From: Setoptus koraiensis
Lineage: Eukaryota > Arthropoda
NCBI GenBank assembly: GCA_048013815.1
Contig: CM106586.1
Span: 4,154,001-4,218,000 of the forward strand
Reading direction: 5' to 3'
DNA: 64,000 nucleotides
Shown: positions 41,699 to 56,004 of the stretch, piece after piece
How the letters are laid out: every line of letters begins with the position of its first letter
Numbering within the stretch: position 1 is the stretch's first letter
Position numbers and translations under genes: made by a program
Notes under the pieces: model-generated
The model's database searches: none
What the model saw: the letters and a program-made list of their open reading frames with translations, nothing else
Told to the model about the DNA's origin: nothing

Positions 41699-41722
41699 TA
41701 TTTATATATATATATATTTATG
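41699..41722. promoter_or_regulatory. TATA-rich tract before ELAV
   Basis: An alternating TA tract lies 33-56 bp before the ELAV ATG. It could serve as a TATA element or lie in the 5' leader; the transcription start is not determinable from sequence. Confidence 0.3.
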
Positions 41723-41742
41723 TATTATGTAATATGTATTGA

Positions 41743-46116
<4,374 letters not shown>

Positions 46117-46120
46117 CGCT

Positions 46121-46209
46121 CGACCGGCCGGGGCCAGTTCGCCGGCTGAGGGCCCGGTCGGCCGGCTGAGGGGCCGGTCGGCCGGACGAGAGGCCGGTTG
46201 GCCGGATAA
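46121..46209 (+). repeat. About 20 bp array right after the ELAV stop
   Basis: Four diverged copies of GCCGGCTGAGGGGCCGGTCG begin within five bases of the stop codon, in the 3' untranslated region. Confidence 0.8.
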
Positions 46210-46782
46210 ATCGAATGCCAGTTGAATTGTGCATTATGCAAGACAACAACAACATGTTACGTCATTATCAATATTGCACAATTGTCACAGGATTGCACAA
46301 AATCACGCTCAAGCTCAGATTGACAATTTCGCACAAGTGGACGCAATTCGGCCAAGACACCTTCAAATGGACACCAACAAACGGACACGACGAGCGGCCG
46401 AGCGCGTGCGAAATTGCGCGCCCGGCCGAGTGGCGTCATCGGCACGTACGAGCCGTCAGGACAAATCTCATTTTGGGGCCTCTGTGAGGCTTGCGTCTCT
46501 AACAAGTAGCTAACAAGTGAGCAGAGGGAATTTGCGGTGCTTGGCTTGGGCAAAATTACAAAATTACGTATTGCGCACATGATAACGGCAATTTTTCGCG
46601 AGCATATCGCCGCTCATTTGGTAGCTGTGAGCTTATTAGTATTTTCCGGCAGCCGAGTGACTCGGTGAGGCATAAATACAATTATTATCTAGTATAATGA
46701 GGGCGATAATAAGTATGACGACGGCGATGAAAAGTGCAAATATATCTAATATATCATGGCCCACTTGTCACACAACGCCTAG

Positions 46783-46842
46783 ATTATTACGCAATACGCA
46801 ATACGCAATACGTATATACGTGAATACGTATTGCGTAATAAT
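46783..46842. repeat. Inverted repeat built on ATTACGCAATACG
   Basis: The 16 bp arms 46783-46798 (ATTATTACGCAATACG) and 46827-46842 are exact reverse complements. The spacer holds two more direct copies of CAATACG. Confidence 0.9.
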
Positions 46843-47440
46843 AGGCGCACAGTATTGGTGCGCACGGCGGCGAGCGGCACTTTAATCAACGTTATTATTA
46901 CATGTATTATTAGCATTAATATTATTAGTATCACTGTAGGCGAGGCACTGTCCATATGCACTCACTCAGTGGTCATCTCAATCAAATCACATCCACGTTG
47001 CGTAATAATAATGCTGTTGTGCTGCAGTTGCGTATGCGTACGCATAAACAGCTAAACGTGAGCTAACAAAAATTACCGTTACACAGTGATAATTTGATGC
47101 TTGCACCTGCTCATGTTGTTGTTGTTGTTGTTGTTGTTGCCCACTCAGCAAACAACACACACACACAATTTATGTGCCGTCAACGCTGCTCTATCTAATG
47201 ACATAGCCTCAAGTAGCAATAAATATCGAGCATATGTTTGTTGCGTAACTCTCGCTCGTGCGGGCCCCAAACAACGGCACCGGCCACACAGAGACGAGAG
47301 AAAAGAAACAATAAATAATCGCATTATTAATTACAGCGCCATTATCACAACAACATATTGTGGCCACACACCTAAACAACCGATTCACCTGCACCGCTCA
47401 TGGCGCCGGCGAACAACAATTGGTGTTGTTTGCCGGATTA

Positions 47441-47548
47441 CAAGGCGCCTCGCGATTGAAGACGCCTCACGATTGAAGACGCCTCACGATTAAAGACGCC
47501 TCACGATTAAAGGGGCCTCACGATTGAAGACGCCTCACGATGGCCTCA
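47441..47548 (+). repeat. 17 bp tandem array (GACGCCTCACGATTGAA)
   Basis: Six copies with one- or two-base differences, the outer ones most diverged. Confidence 0.95.
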
Positions 47549-49401
47549 CCTTGCGCTCATCTAGTCTATGCCATGTCGTCTATTATGGCTGCTGTTTGCT
47601 GGCTCTTGGCGCAATTTGTTTAATGCGCATTCCATTGGTTTGCCTCGTTGATATTATTGCACCTCTATTGCTATTGATAACATTACATAATATTACATTG
47701 CATTAGGAAAGAATTATTACGTAAGCATTATTGCACAAGTTGCTTGCGTCGGGAGAATGATCTAAATCAAATTATTGATTCACATTCTCTCATTACTAAG
47801 GAGTCACCACTAATGACTCGTCACTAATGACTCATTAGCTGGCTGCTCATTTAGCTTGATTAGCGAATGCACTCCGCTCAACGCAGCAATTCCATTTGAT
47901 CAGCAGCACTTTATCAATACAACCACCGATCATCATATTCAATCTTCTTCTCTAGTCACTAGTGTCGCTTTAATCGCAACAGCAACAGCACCAACAACGA
48001 CAACAAACTTTGCTCGAGCCATCCCAAAATAACCAAAGTTTTAGCAATACCTTTTTACAATTCATCCAGTTGCGACCATTAGGATATAATTATCAAATCT
48101 GTTGTTGTTGTTGTTCATTATCATACTACATAGCGGCAAATAGCGCAAATAGTACAAATACTACAAAAGTAGTGCAAATAGTGGCTGTGGATTGCGTAGT
48201 GTGTGCAACATGATACAAACAAAACATCACCATCAATCTAAACTGTCACTCTAATGATCATAGTCAGCGGTTGCGTCGCTATCGTTAGACGGCACAGCTA
48301 CAATCATCAATTACATGCAACATGAATGAGGCAAGTTAATGCAACTTGTTTTATACTCACAATATCTACAATTGTCAGTGTTCAGATATGCAAATGAATG
48401 AGCTTGATTGTTGTCACGATTACGACTACGACAAAAGCAACAGCAACAACAGCAACAGCAACAATTAATAATAAACATACAACTTTTCACCTAAGCAACA
48501 TAATGTTAGACACACACAAACACACACACACACACAACAACAATGTAAATCCACAGAACATATGCATCGATTCATTGTATATACTCGAACCGGAAGCTGG
48601 CCGAGTTGAGGCCACACAGCACACACTATGCCCAATACGACTTTAGCTACCTTGACCTATCTGTGTTAAACATTAATATATATTGTATATATAAATATAT
48701 ATATATGTCTAAATATGTGTGTGCGTATATATTTGTTCGCGCACACGCTATAAAATACCGGCTACATGTCATCATGTTTACCTGTGTATTGTTGTGCTCT
48801 TTCGCCCCATCTTTGCAGTCTTATTGACGCGCCACTTATTGGCTCGATATCGAGTCAATGCTATTGAGCCAAATTACTCACTGACAAAATTTGACTGACT
48901 GACTGACTCGAGTCAGCCGACTGAAATTACTGGCTAAATTACTGGCGACTGACAAAGTAGAGTCTTCGTCGCCGAGACAGGGCGACAGCGAGAAACGAGA
49001 AACAAAAACCCACTTATAGTATTTATATCATAAGCTGCTGTAATAAATTATTGGCAAACTATTAATAAAACCTAATAATATCACTAGCTGTAATGTTGTC
49101 TTTTGAAACTTTCATCACACACAATTGATTTCTTATTCTGGCCGCTCGCTCTCATTGGCGCCCTTTCATTGCTTGCCTTGTCTGTCTGTCTCGTTTTTAA
49201 TAGGATGCTTTTGAGTGGGGGCCATTATCCGCCGGCATCTGGTTAGCGCCACAATGGTTGAGCTATGAGTTATATCTCGCTGCACAGTTATGCCGGCAAT
49301 GGCCGGCCTCGCCGGCCATCATCAATCTAACAATCGCTCTTATCTCACTACTCTGCTTGTTTGCTCTGCCGGCTGTAAATGGGGCCGCATAGGGCCCCAG
49401 T

Positions 49402-49482
49402 GAGCCGCTGAATTGAGCCGCTGAATTGAGCCGCTGAATTGTGGCGCCGAATTGAGCCGCTGAATTGTGGCGCTGGATTGAG
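49402..49482. repeat. 13 bp tandem array (GAGCCGCTGAATT)
   Basis: About six copies; two carry GTGGCGCcGAATT-type variants. Confidence 0.9.
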
Positions 49483-49559
49483 CCGAATTGCGAATTGGGG
49501 CCCCCGCCCGTCGGGGGCCTCGCTGGCTTCGGACCACTTAAAAAATTATCTCTCGTCGT

Positions 49560-49590
49560 GCGTGTGTGTGTGTGTGTGTGTGTGTGCGTT
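49560..49590. repeat. (GT)n microsatellite
   Basis: About 14 GT units with a terminal GC. Confidence 0.9.
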
Positions 49591-49806
49591 GCAATAAAAC
49601 CAATAAGCGACTTAAGTAGTGAGCTTGAGTGGCCGGTGAGAAAGAAAGTTTAAAGGATTATCGCGGGCCGGATGATGCATTCAACAGCCAGCCAGCCAGC
49701 CAACAATTGCGATTCTCATTGCAAACATTCGCTTGGCTTAACAATGGAGAGGCCAACGAGGGATGACGCAATTGCAACACTTGTTTGCGTTGCAATTGTC
49801 CGTTGT

Positions 49807-49886
49807 TACACACACACACACACACACCCAGACAGTGACTTATCACACGGGATCTCTCATACACACACACACACACACACACACGC
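49807..49886. repeat. Two (CA)n microsatellites
   Basis: CA runs at about 49807-49828 and 49861-49884, separated by 32 bases of unique sequence. Confidence 0.9.
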
Positions 49887-51016
49887 ACAATGTCTTAAGT
49901 GTATTTTGTGCATCTATCCAGACAAGATATGCCCCCCCCCACACACACACGAGACATTGGGGCCCCGCTCGGGCGCTCGCCTTTGCTCAACTGCAGCTCC
50001 GCTCAACTGCAGTTGGCCCCTTAATGGGTTTCGCGGCGGTAGCGCAAATAGATTTTATTGCGCGTGCCAAAGCCACCTAAAATGCCCTGGCGAGCATCCC
50101 AAATGACCTATATACGTTACATATACGCCACACGGTATTATACACGTTATATGGGATGGTAAATCTGGCAATAGTGTCAGGATTAAGGTGGCCCCATCAA
50201 AGCGCGCGCGTGTGCGTGCGTGTAACATATTGGCACCGGCGCCATTGATGATGGCGGCCCGCCACTGACCGACCGGCCGACTGACCGACCGGCCGACCAA
50301 TCGTACTTTGGTCATTTTATCAATGAGTCACCATTATACTATCGGGCGACCGTTATTATCTTCTATCGTCGCTCTTGTCCGCTAGTGTCCAGCACCAGCC
50401 AGCCAGCAACGAGTGCCGGTCGGCAGTGGCCGGCACTGCACGAGCTAGCACGCGCATGAATATATTACACACGTACAAACATTGCTGCTGACTTGATTCA
50501 ATTTATAATGCAATAATAGTCAGAATAATAACGGTTCAAACAGGGCGCATCTTTATTGTATACATTGTGCAGCGCTGGGCATTATCTTTTAAGTGACTCG
50601 AGAGTTGCGTCAAGCGACACTGGCTGGCCCGCCCGACAAGCCGAAAGCATTGATTAAATCAATGTGCCCCCACCTAACACAGATACAAGCTACGTGTTAC
50701 GTCACAGACGGTGTTGTTATTGCTATTATACCTGGCTACTAGCCAGTATACGGCCAGTATACGTCCAGTATATAGTATAGGCTGGCTGTGCGACCGGCGC
50801 TATTTTGCTGGCCACAATGGCCAGCCAAATCCAGCCAATCCATGGGTGAATAGTCGTAGATGGTCGTTCAATCAAATTGAGCAATTGCTAAAAAGAGTTA
50901 TTGCTCGACCATCTCGCAAACTATTGTGCGTTATTTGATTTGAGCCCGGGTCGACATTTCAATGTCGCGCGACAAGACCAGGTCAAGCCCAAAACCAGGT
51001 CAAGCCCAAAACCAGG

Positions 51017-51040
51017 TGAGAGAGAGAGAGAGAGAGAGAG
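51017..51040. repeat. (GA)n microsatellite
   Basis: Twelve GA units, preceded by two copies of CAGGTCAAGCCCAAAAC. Confidence 0.9.
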
Positions 51041-51868
51041 CAGCTCGAAACCGGTCAGCCACAATCAGCACCAACGTGCAGGCTGCAGCCGAGATTGTCA
51101 CACAATCTCGGCCTCACATCGCACACCGACAACACGCCAGATCAAATACAAAAAAATATCCACGTTCGTGCGATCTAGCGAGAAATATCTGCGACGCAGT
51201 TATGAGCACCAGATGACAACAAACAAACAGAGCGGCCAACTAAAAAAACAGATCGTTGCTTACATTTCATTTGTTTTGTTTAGGCGGCGCATGGGAAGTG
51301 CCCGGGCGAGCAGTTTATTGAATACACAGTTTATTGCAGCGCCAAACAGGAAGTGCTTTTGGCGCTATTGTCGCGGCTCTATTTAGATTGGAAAATATAA
51401 GGAAAAAAAACAACAACCAACGGAACAAATGTAACTGTGCTGTCTGTTTGTGCTGCTCGTCTACTCGTCGTAATGAACGCCGGGCCGGCGGTGAGGCTCC
51501 TCCAGATACTTGTTTTGGCCATAGTTGTATGACGGGTATGGCTCAGGGCTACACGCCAACCACAACCGTACATACAAACCATACACACATGGGTGGCAAT
51601 GATCGGAAATAAAATAATGACATATTAGAAATTGAGCTCTGCAATCTTTAATTTAGTGCCCTTTGCTACCTACACACTCGACAACTCACCTGGGGGTCGG
51701 TTTGAAGTTGAGTCTCAGGTTCAGATTGTCCGGTGTGGGTATTTGTTGGCTGTGTGTTTGTATAAACAAAAACAAAAATACAATAGATACGCATGGCGAC
51801 GGGTGTAGAGATAAATTAGTGATTGTGGGCGATTGCGTCATGAGTTTAGTGCAAAGCTCATCGTAATC

Positions 51869-52644
51869 TTACTCAAGTTTGATGCACTTCTTAAATTGGC
51901 TGTTGCCTCGGATGGGAAAAACGTCTTCGGGTTTTATGCGCGACCTTATGTTTATCTCTAGTGGAAAGCCGTAACAAGGGGGCTCATAAGTGTAGGACGA
52001 GGAGTAACCATTTCGTCTGGTAAACAGTTTATTATTGGATTGTAGCATGTAATGATGACTGTCGCTGTTGTATTTGTCAATCATTGACTCAATGGGGTCC
52101 ACTTGTTTCACAACGAAAATCTCGCTGGAAGTGGAGGGCTGCAGCGGCAATTGCAGTTGTTGTTGGGGCTCGGTTGGGGCAAATTTAGCTGGATCCGTAT
52201 TTAGTTGTTGGCCAGTTTGTGGACGCGTCTGATGGCTGCCATTTTGTAGTTAGAAACCAAAAAACAAAAAAAAATATACAATTGATTAGTTAGTTATCGA
52301 TTGCGCCACGTAGTGGTCATGTTTGCGATACATTGCATTGGCCATCCATCGGCTACAATTTCGCCAATAGTTTGCCTCGTATAAACTTACTCTTGGGATT
52401 GTGATGGGTGATTCCTCGGAGGAGTGGGCTGGTAGGTCGGCTTGAAATTACCTGATGACGGTTGATTTCGAGACAACATAGACAACGGAATCAAATGCAA
52501 ATTTAGTTCATTGATTGTCCCGCAACAAAGATGAGTTTCTAAACTTATGCAGACCAGTGCAGCAGTGATTAGACATACCTGATTTTTGTGTTTTTCCCTT
52601 ATCTTAAAACGACAAACAACAACAACACGGCAAACAACAAACAT
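51869..52644 (-). CDS. Orphan two-exon protein, function unknown
   Basis: Minus-strand exons 52644-52391 and 52235-51869 join across a 155 bp intron (AAGA|GTAAGT; a CTAAC branch-point-like motif; GGCAG|C). The phases agree, giving 206 residues. The N-terminal half contains a hydrophobic stretch (VCLITAALVCISL) that could be a signal anchor if translation starts at the chosen ATG. The middle is Pro/Gln-rich. The C-terminal 90 residues (EIFVVKQVDPIESMIDKY, YTYEPPCYGFPLEIN, SRIKPEDVFPIRG) look globular and constrained. I recognise no family. The start is uncertain because no strong N-terminal signal decides it and further 5' exons are possible. Confidence 0.55.
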
Positions 52645-53017
52645 CACATACAGCAATTACAGTTATCGTGACGCGGGTGACAACAACAATTGAGTTGGAC
52701 ATAAGTTGATATTGGTAAAGTCGAGCAAAATTAGTTCGAGTTAGTCAATGTTAATTAAGTTAATTTACCCTCGGTATTGATTATGTTTTAATAGGTCGGT
52801 TCACGCTAACATGTAATCGTGTTGGCCATTTTCCGACATTTTAGGAATATATGTGTGGTGATGATTGTGTGTTCAATGAGAGGTTCAAAAGGAGGTACTG
52901 ATCACGCAAATCTTGAGCAATTATCTTTTGAATTGAGCGTTTAACTACAAAACTTTTATGTACAAAATATTATTTGCTTGTTTGTTTGGCGCAACAATCG
53001 CTAAACGGAAGTTATGT
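52645..53017. other. Intergenic region between two orphan genes
   Basis: AT-rich, no open frame of note. It presumably contains the promoter of the 51869-52644 gene and the 3' end of the 53018-53524 gene. Confidence 0.4.
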
Positions 53018-53524
53018 TTATCTGGTATAAATGTGATGAGCATGATGATGGTCGCGATGATGTGAATTTGAAGTGAACATTTTACCAATATTGCTCAAAT
53101 CTTTCAAATTGTAATGTCTAATCAATACGGACGATTTATCATTTAGAACGTTCTTCTGTGCAAATTGTTTTATTAATTGTGCCAAATTGAACGCTCTCAT
53201 AATGAAATTATTCTCAACGACCTGGTTCTGTTGATTCTGTTGTTGTTGATTTTTTCTGGGTGATTTTGGTAATATCAAGTTCCACTTACCAGCTATTGAC
53301 GGTTGTGTGTTCTTTTTTGTATTGAGATTACCAAATAATATTCTCTTCAAAAGTGCCTTGAACAATTGATCCTTTTGTTGTGTTTCTGGTTCTGGTTTTT
53401 TGCATTCAACACCACTGTTTGGCCCAATGTTCAAGCTTAATATTATGGTAAATATTATCAAATTGATCAGTAGCAACGCCGAGCCTATTGTCCATCTTGT
53501 CTTACTTCTGCTTCTCTGATACAT
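53018..53524 (-). CDS. Small single-pass membrane or secreted protein, unknown
   Basis: A single-exon frame of 168 residues from an ATG. A basic N-terminus (MYQRSRSKTRW) precedes one hydrophobic segment (residues about 13-33, SALLLINLIIFTIILSL), as in a signal anchor or signal peptide. The rest is basic and Asn/Gln-rich, with a helical-looking part (NFIMRAFNLAQLIKQFAQK) and a His-rich tail (HHRDHHHAHH). One cysteine. Dibasic sites (KK, KR, RK) could suggest a processed secretory precursor, but I see no repeated peptide. No family recognised. Confidence 0.5.
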   Translation of the reverse strand: MYQRSRSKTRWTIGSALLLINLIIFTIILSLNIGPNSGVECKKPEPETQQKDQLFKALLKRILFGNLNTKKNTQPSIAGKWNLILPKSPRKNQQQQNQQNQVVENNFIMRAFNLAQLIKQFAQKNVLNDKSSVLIRHYNLKDLSNIGKMFTSNSHHRDHHHAHHIYTR

Positions 53525-54421
53525 TGTGATTCTGATCGATGATGTGTGTAGTAGGACCTCGCAAACCTCGCTAGTACCGGTCTAACGCCGCTGCTATTCT
53601 TCTGAAAGATTTCTTCCGACTTTAAACTATTGTGCACTTGTTGTTGTTGCTGTTGTTGTGTTACTTTGGTTTTTCCGTGTAGACTAGTCCAGGAATTTGT
53701 GTTGTTGATCGCTGGAGTTTTTCCGTTGAACTGACCACTTTATTTCTCGCCCGCATTGTTTTTAATAGAATGATTCTACCAGCACACCATCAGACTACGC
53801 CAGTGCACACAGACATCAGGATAATTTTATCATGGGAATAATTAAGCTTTTTTGCTGTAGCCATTGCAAACACTAACCAAACATATCTATAAAGATAGTA
53901 CTAACTGTAGAACCAAGGGCCAATCATCCACCATCAACCAGGAAGAAGTGACTAGTCTCCGCTATACGAAATTCATCCACACCATCAAATACCGTCCGTT
54001 GTTGTTTCATTACGTAAGTAATTTTATTATTTTTCTTATAAACAATCCCTTCATACTGTTGTCATTTCACAAGCCCATACCTGTCCAGCTTTAACGGTGC
54101 AACAGTTGGCACTTTCACTTCGCTTTATCTCACTTTGATAATATTTCTCTCAGCAGACAGACTCTTGATTGAGTCGACCATCTAAGGTGCGCTTGATTTG
54201 TAGGTGAAGATGCGAAATCAAGTTGTCGCAGACAACGAACAAGATTATATGAAACTGTCACTCAGTTCACCTGTTCTTCAGTACATTCACTCATGAATAT
54301 GCATCTAATTGCCCGCTCATGACGATGCCGGTAATGATGCGGACAGATGAAGTTAGATGACAAGCTGACTCAAGAGCAGTTCTATGTTTAGCCTCGGGAC
54401 TAGATAGAGAGTTGAGTCGTG
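53525..54421. other. Region between orphan gene and PDK1
   Basis: No gene seen. A short TTG/CTG run lies near 53640-53660. I translated the minus strand just after the PDK1 stop (54181-54420) and found no PH-domain-like sequence. An AATAAA on the minus strand at 54023-54028 may serve PDK1. Confidence 0.4.
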
Positions 54422-55507
54422 TCACTCCAGCCTTAACAACTGCAACATTCGCTTCTCGTCCAAGCCGGGCTCCACATTTTCACTAATTGACGTAGGTGGT
54501 ACTGTAGTAGTTGATTGGTGTTGTTGTTGATTAAAATGCTGCAATAGAGTGGACAGCATTTCCTGCTTGCTTCTATCCATTGTTGGTTGTAAAAATTTGT
54601 GCTTCCTAATTGATACATAACGCAAATCTTCACTATCGGCCGCACCCAATCTCTCATCGGGCTCCAATTTTAACAAACATTTGACTAGATCTTTAGCTTC
54701 CATATCGAACTCTGGGGGAAATTGAATATCTAATTCCATAATCTTTTTATAAATTAAATATTCGTTTACAGCGCTAAATGGTAACGCATTCGTCAACATT
54801 TGATATATGATGACACCTAATGCCCATAAATCTGACTTGTTCGAGGCGGAGCGACTTTTCAGCATCTCAGGCGACACGTATTGTGCCGTACCTACAAATG
54901 AGTTTTTCCTATCGGTTGTTGTTGCTTGTGGTGCCGGTGTGTCTCCGTTAGTATTATTGTCTGTTGTGCCAACTGGATAGACCTGGGCAGATCCAAAGTC
55001 CGTTATTAGTATATTCATTCTTTCGTCTAATAAAATATTTTCTGGCTTCAAATCTCTGTGGACAATACCTAGCTTGTGCATATGCTCTAAAGATTCAATG
55101 ATTTGCAATGTATACAAGCGAACGACATCCACGGGCAATAGATCTTGTCTAGTGATAATAGACAATAGTTCACCATTTTGCGCATAGGTCATTACAAAAT
55201 ATAATCGTTCACTATCCTGAAAGGTGCAATACAATTTCAAGAAATGTTCATTGGGATGGTCGTTGAGAATGTTCATTATTTGCTTCTCCCTCATAATTGC
55301 CAAATGTTTTCCCTGGCGTCTGATGTGCTGCTTCTGGCACACTTTGATGGCATATTTTCTGATGTTACTATCTGTTTTATCTACAATTGTTGTTTCCGTT
55401 GAAGGCTGGTTGGCGCTAATAGCCAGATAAACAGATGAAAAGGAACCTTCGCCGATAAGTTTTAGAAATTTATAATCAGTTGGGCACTTTTTCTTCATAC
55501 TAAGCAT
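54422..55507 (-). CDS. PDPK1: PDK1-type AGC kinase (3-phosphoinositide-dependent kinase 1) without PH domain
   Basis: A single-exon gene of 361 residues. PDK1 phosphorylates the activation loops of AKT, S6K, SGK and other AGC kinases. Catalytic features: glycine loop GEGSFSSVYLA (19-29), VAIK-type lysine K55, αC Glu74, HRDLKPEN (150-157), DFG (170-172), activation-loop NSFVGTAQYVSPE with the autophosphorylated Ser at 203, and NEYLIYKKI in the C-lobe as in PDK1. The kinase begins about 12 residues from the N-terminus, whereas human PDK1 has about 80 residues before it. The end, DEKRMLQLLRLE, aligns with the linker just before the PH domain in human PDK1, and then stops, so the phosphoinositide-binding domain is absent here. 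About 15 extra residues (TTDNNTNGDTPAPQ region) sit in the activation segment. It is divergent to PPIL2. Confidence 0.9.
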   Translation of the reverse strand: MLSMKKKCPTDYKFLKLIGEGSFSSVYLAISANQPSTETTIVDKTDSNIRKYAIKVCQKQHIRRQGKHLAIMREKQIMNILNDHPNEHFLKLYCTFQDSERLYFVMTYAQNGELLSIITRQDLLPVDVVRLYTLQIIESLEHMHKLGIVHRDLKPENILLDERMNILITDFGSAQVYPVGTTDNNTNGDTPAPQATTTDRKNSFVGTAQYVSPEMLKSRSASNKSDLWALGVIIYQMLTNALPFSAVNEYLIYKKIMELDIQFPPEFDMEAKDLVKCLLKLEPDERLGAADSEDLRYVSIRKHKFLQPTMDRSKQEMLSTLLQHFNQQQHQSTTTVPPTSISENVEPGLDEKRMLQLLRLE

Positions 55508-55534
55508 AATACAACGCTTTTATTAAATGTCTCT

Positions 55535-55994
55535 GTATAGTATAATGTGTATGATACAAGCTCGATGGATAGATATTTGCAATTGTTGCTACCTGAGCGT
55601 ATTGTTGTTGCCTTCCTCTATCTGTATCTTGGGGTTTATTTGTTCAAGGTAAACAAGTCATCAGAGGATAAATTTATAATAATATACGTCGATATATCGG
55701 ATGGCAGGACCAAGCGACCAAGGCACAAAAGCACCTCCGCAGCACAGCACCACAGAAAATCAGCTGAGAAAATGCACTGTGAAAGGCTGCGTAGCATCTG
55801 TGAAAACTCGGTTGTTCGGTCCTGCCACCCGATATATCGACGTTTATTATTATGAATTTATCCTCGGATCACTTGTTTACCTTGAATAAATAAGCCTGAA
55901 AATACAGGCAGAGGAAAGCAACAACAATACGCTTAGATAACAACAATTGCAAATATCTATCCATCGAGATTGTGTCATACGCATCATAATATAC
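55535..55994. promoter_or_regulatory. Inverted-duplicated divergent promoter between PDK1 and PPIL2
   Basis: Arms 55535-55720 and 55809-55994 are reverse complements with roughly 88% identity and no gaps by my alignment. An 88 bp centre separates them. The arms end 27 bp before the PDK1 ATG and 10 bp before the PPIL2 ATG, so each gene begins after a copy of the same sequence. Shared blocks include CAACAATTGCAAATATC, CTATCCATCGAG, CTTGTTTACCTTGAA and the palindrome CGATATATCG. Differences are mostly transitions and do not preserve a reading frame, so an apparent frame at 55547-55855 is a by-product. A foldback (MITE-like) element is the main alternative. Confidence 0.85.
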
Positions 55995-56004
55995 ATTAGA
56001 TATC

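Larger units (their letters stand above)
46117..51868. other. Region downstream of ELAV, no further gene seen
   Basis: No credible coding frame is present. The proximal part is presumably a long ELAV 3' untranslated region, as is usual in the family, but no end point can be set; sequence becomes AT-rich after about 46.6 kb. It holds tandem arrays (46121-46209, 47441-47545, 49402-49482), an inverted repeat (46783-46842), CA/GT runs (48515-48537, 49560-49590, 49807-49886), a poly(TTG) run near 47115 and a GA run (51017-51040). Confidence 0.45.

Noticed and set aside
55547-55855. Open frame of 102 codons between PDK1 and PPIL2
   Set aside because: It lies in the left arm and centre of the inverted repeat, and differences between the arms do not preserve its frame; no family resemblance.
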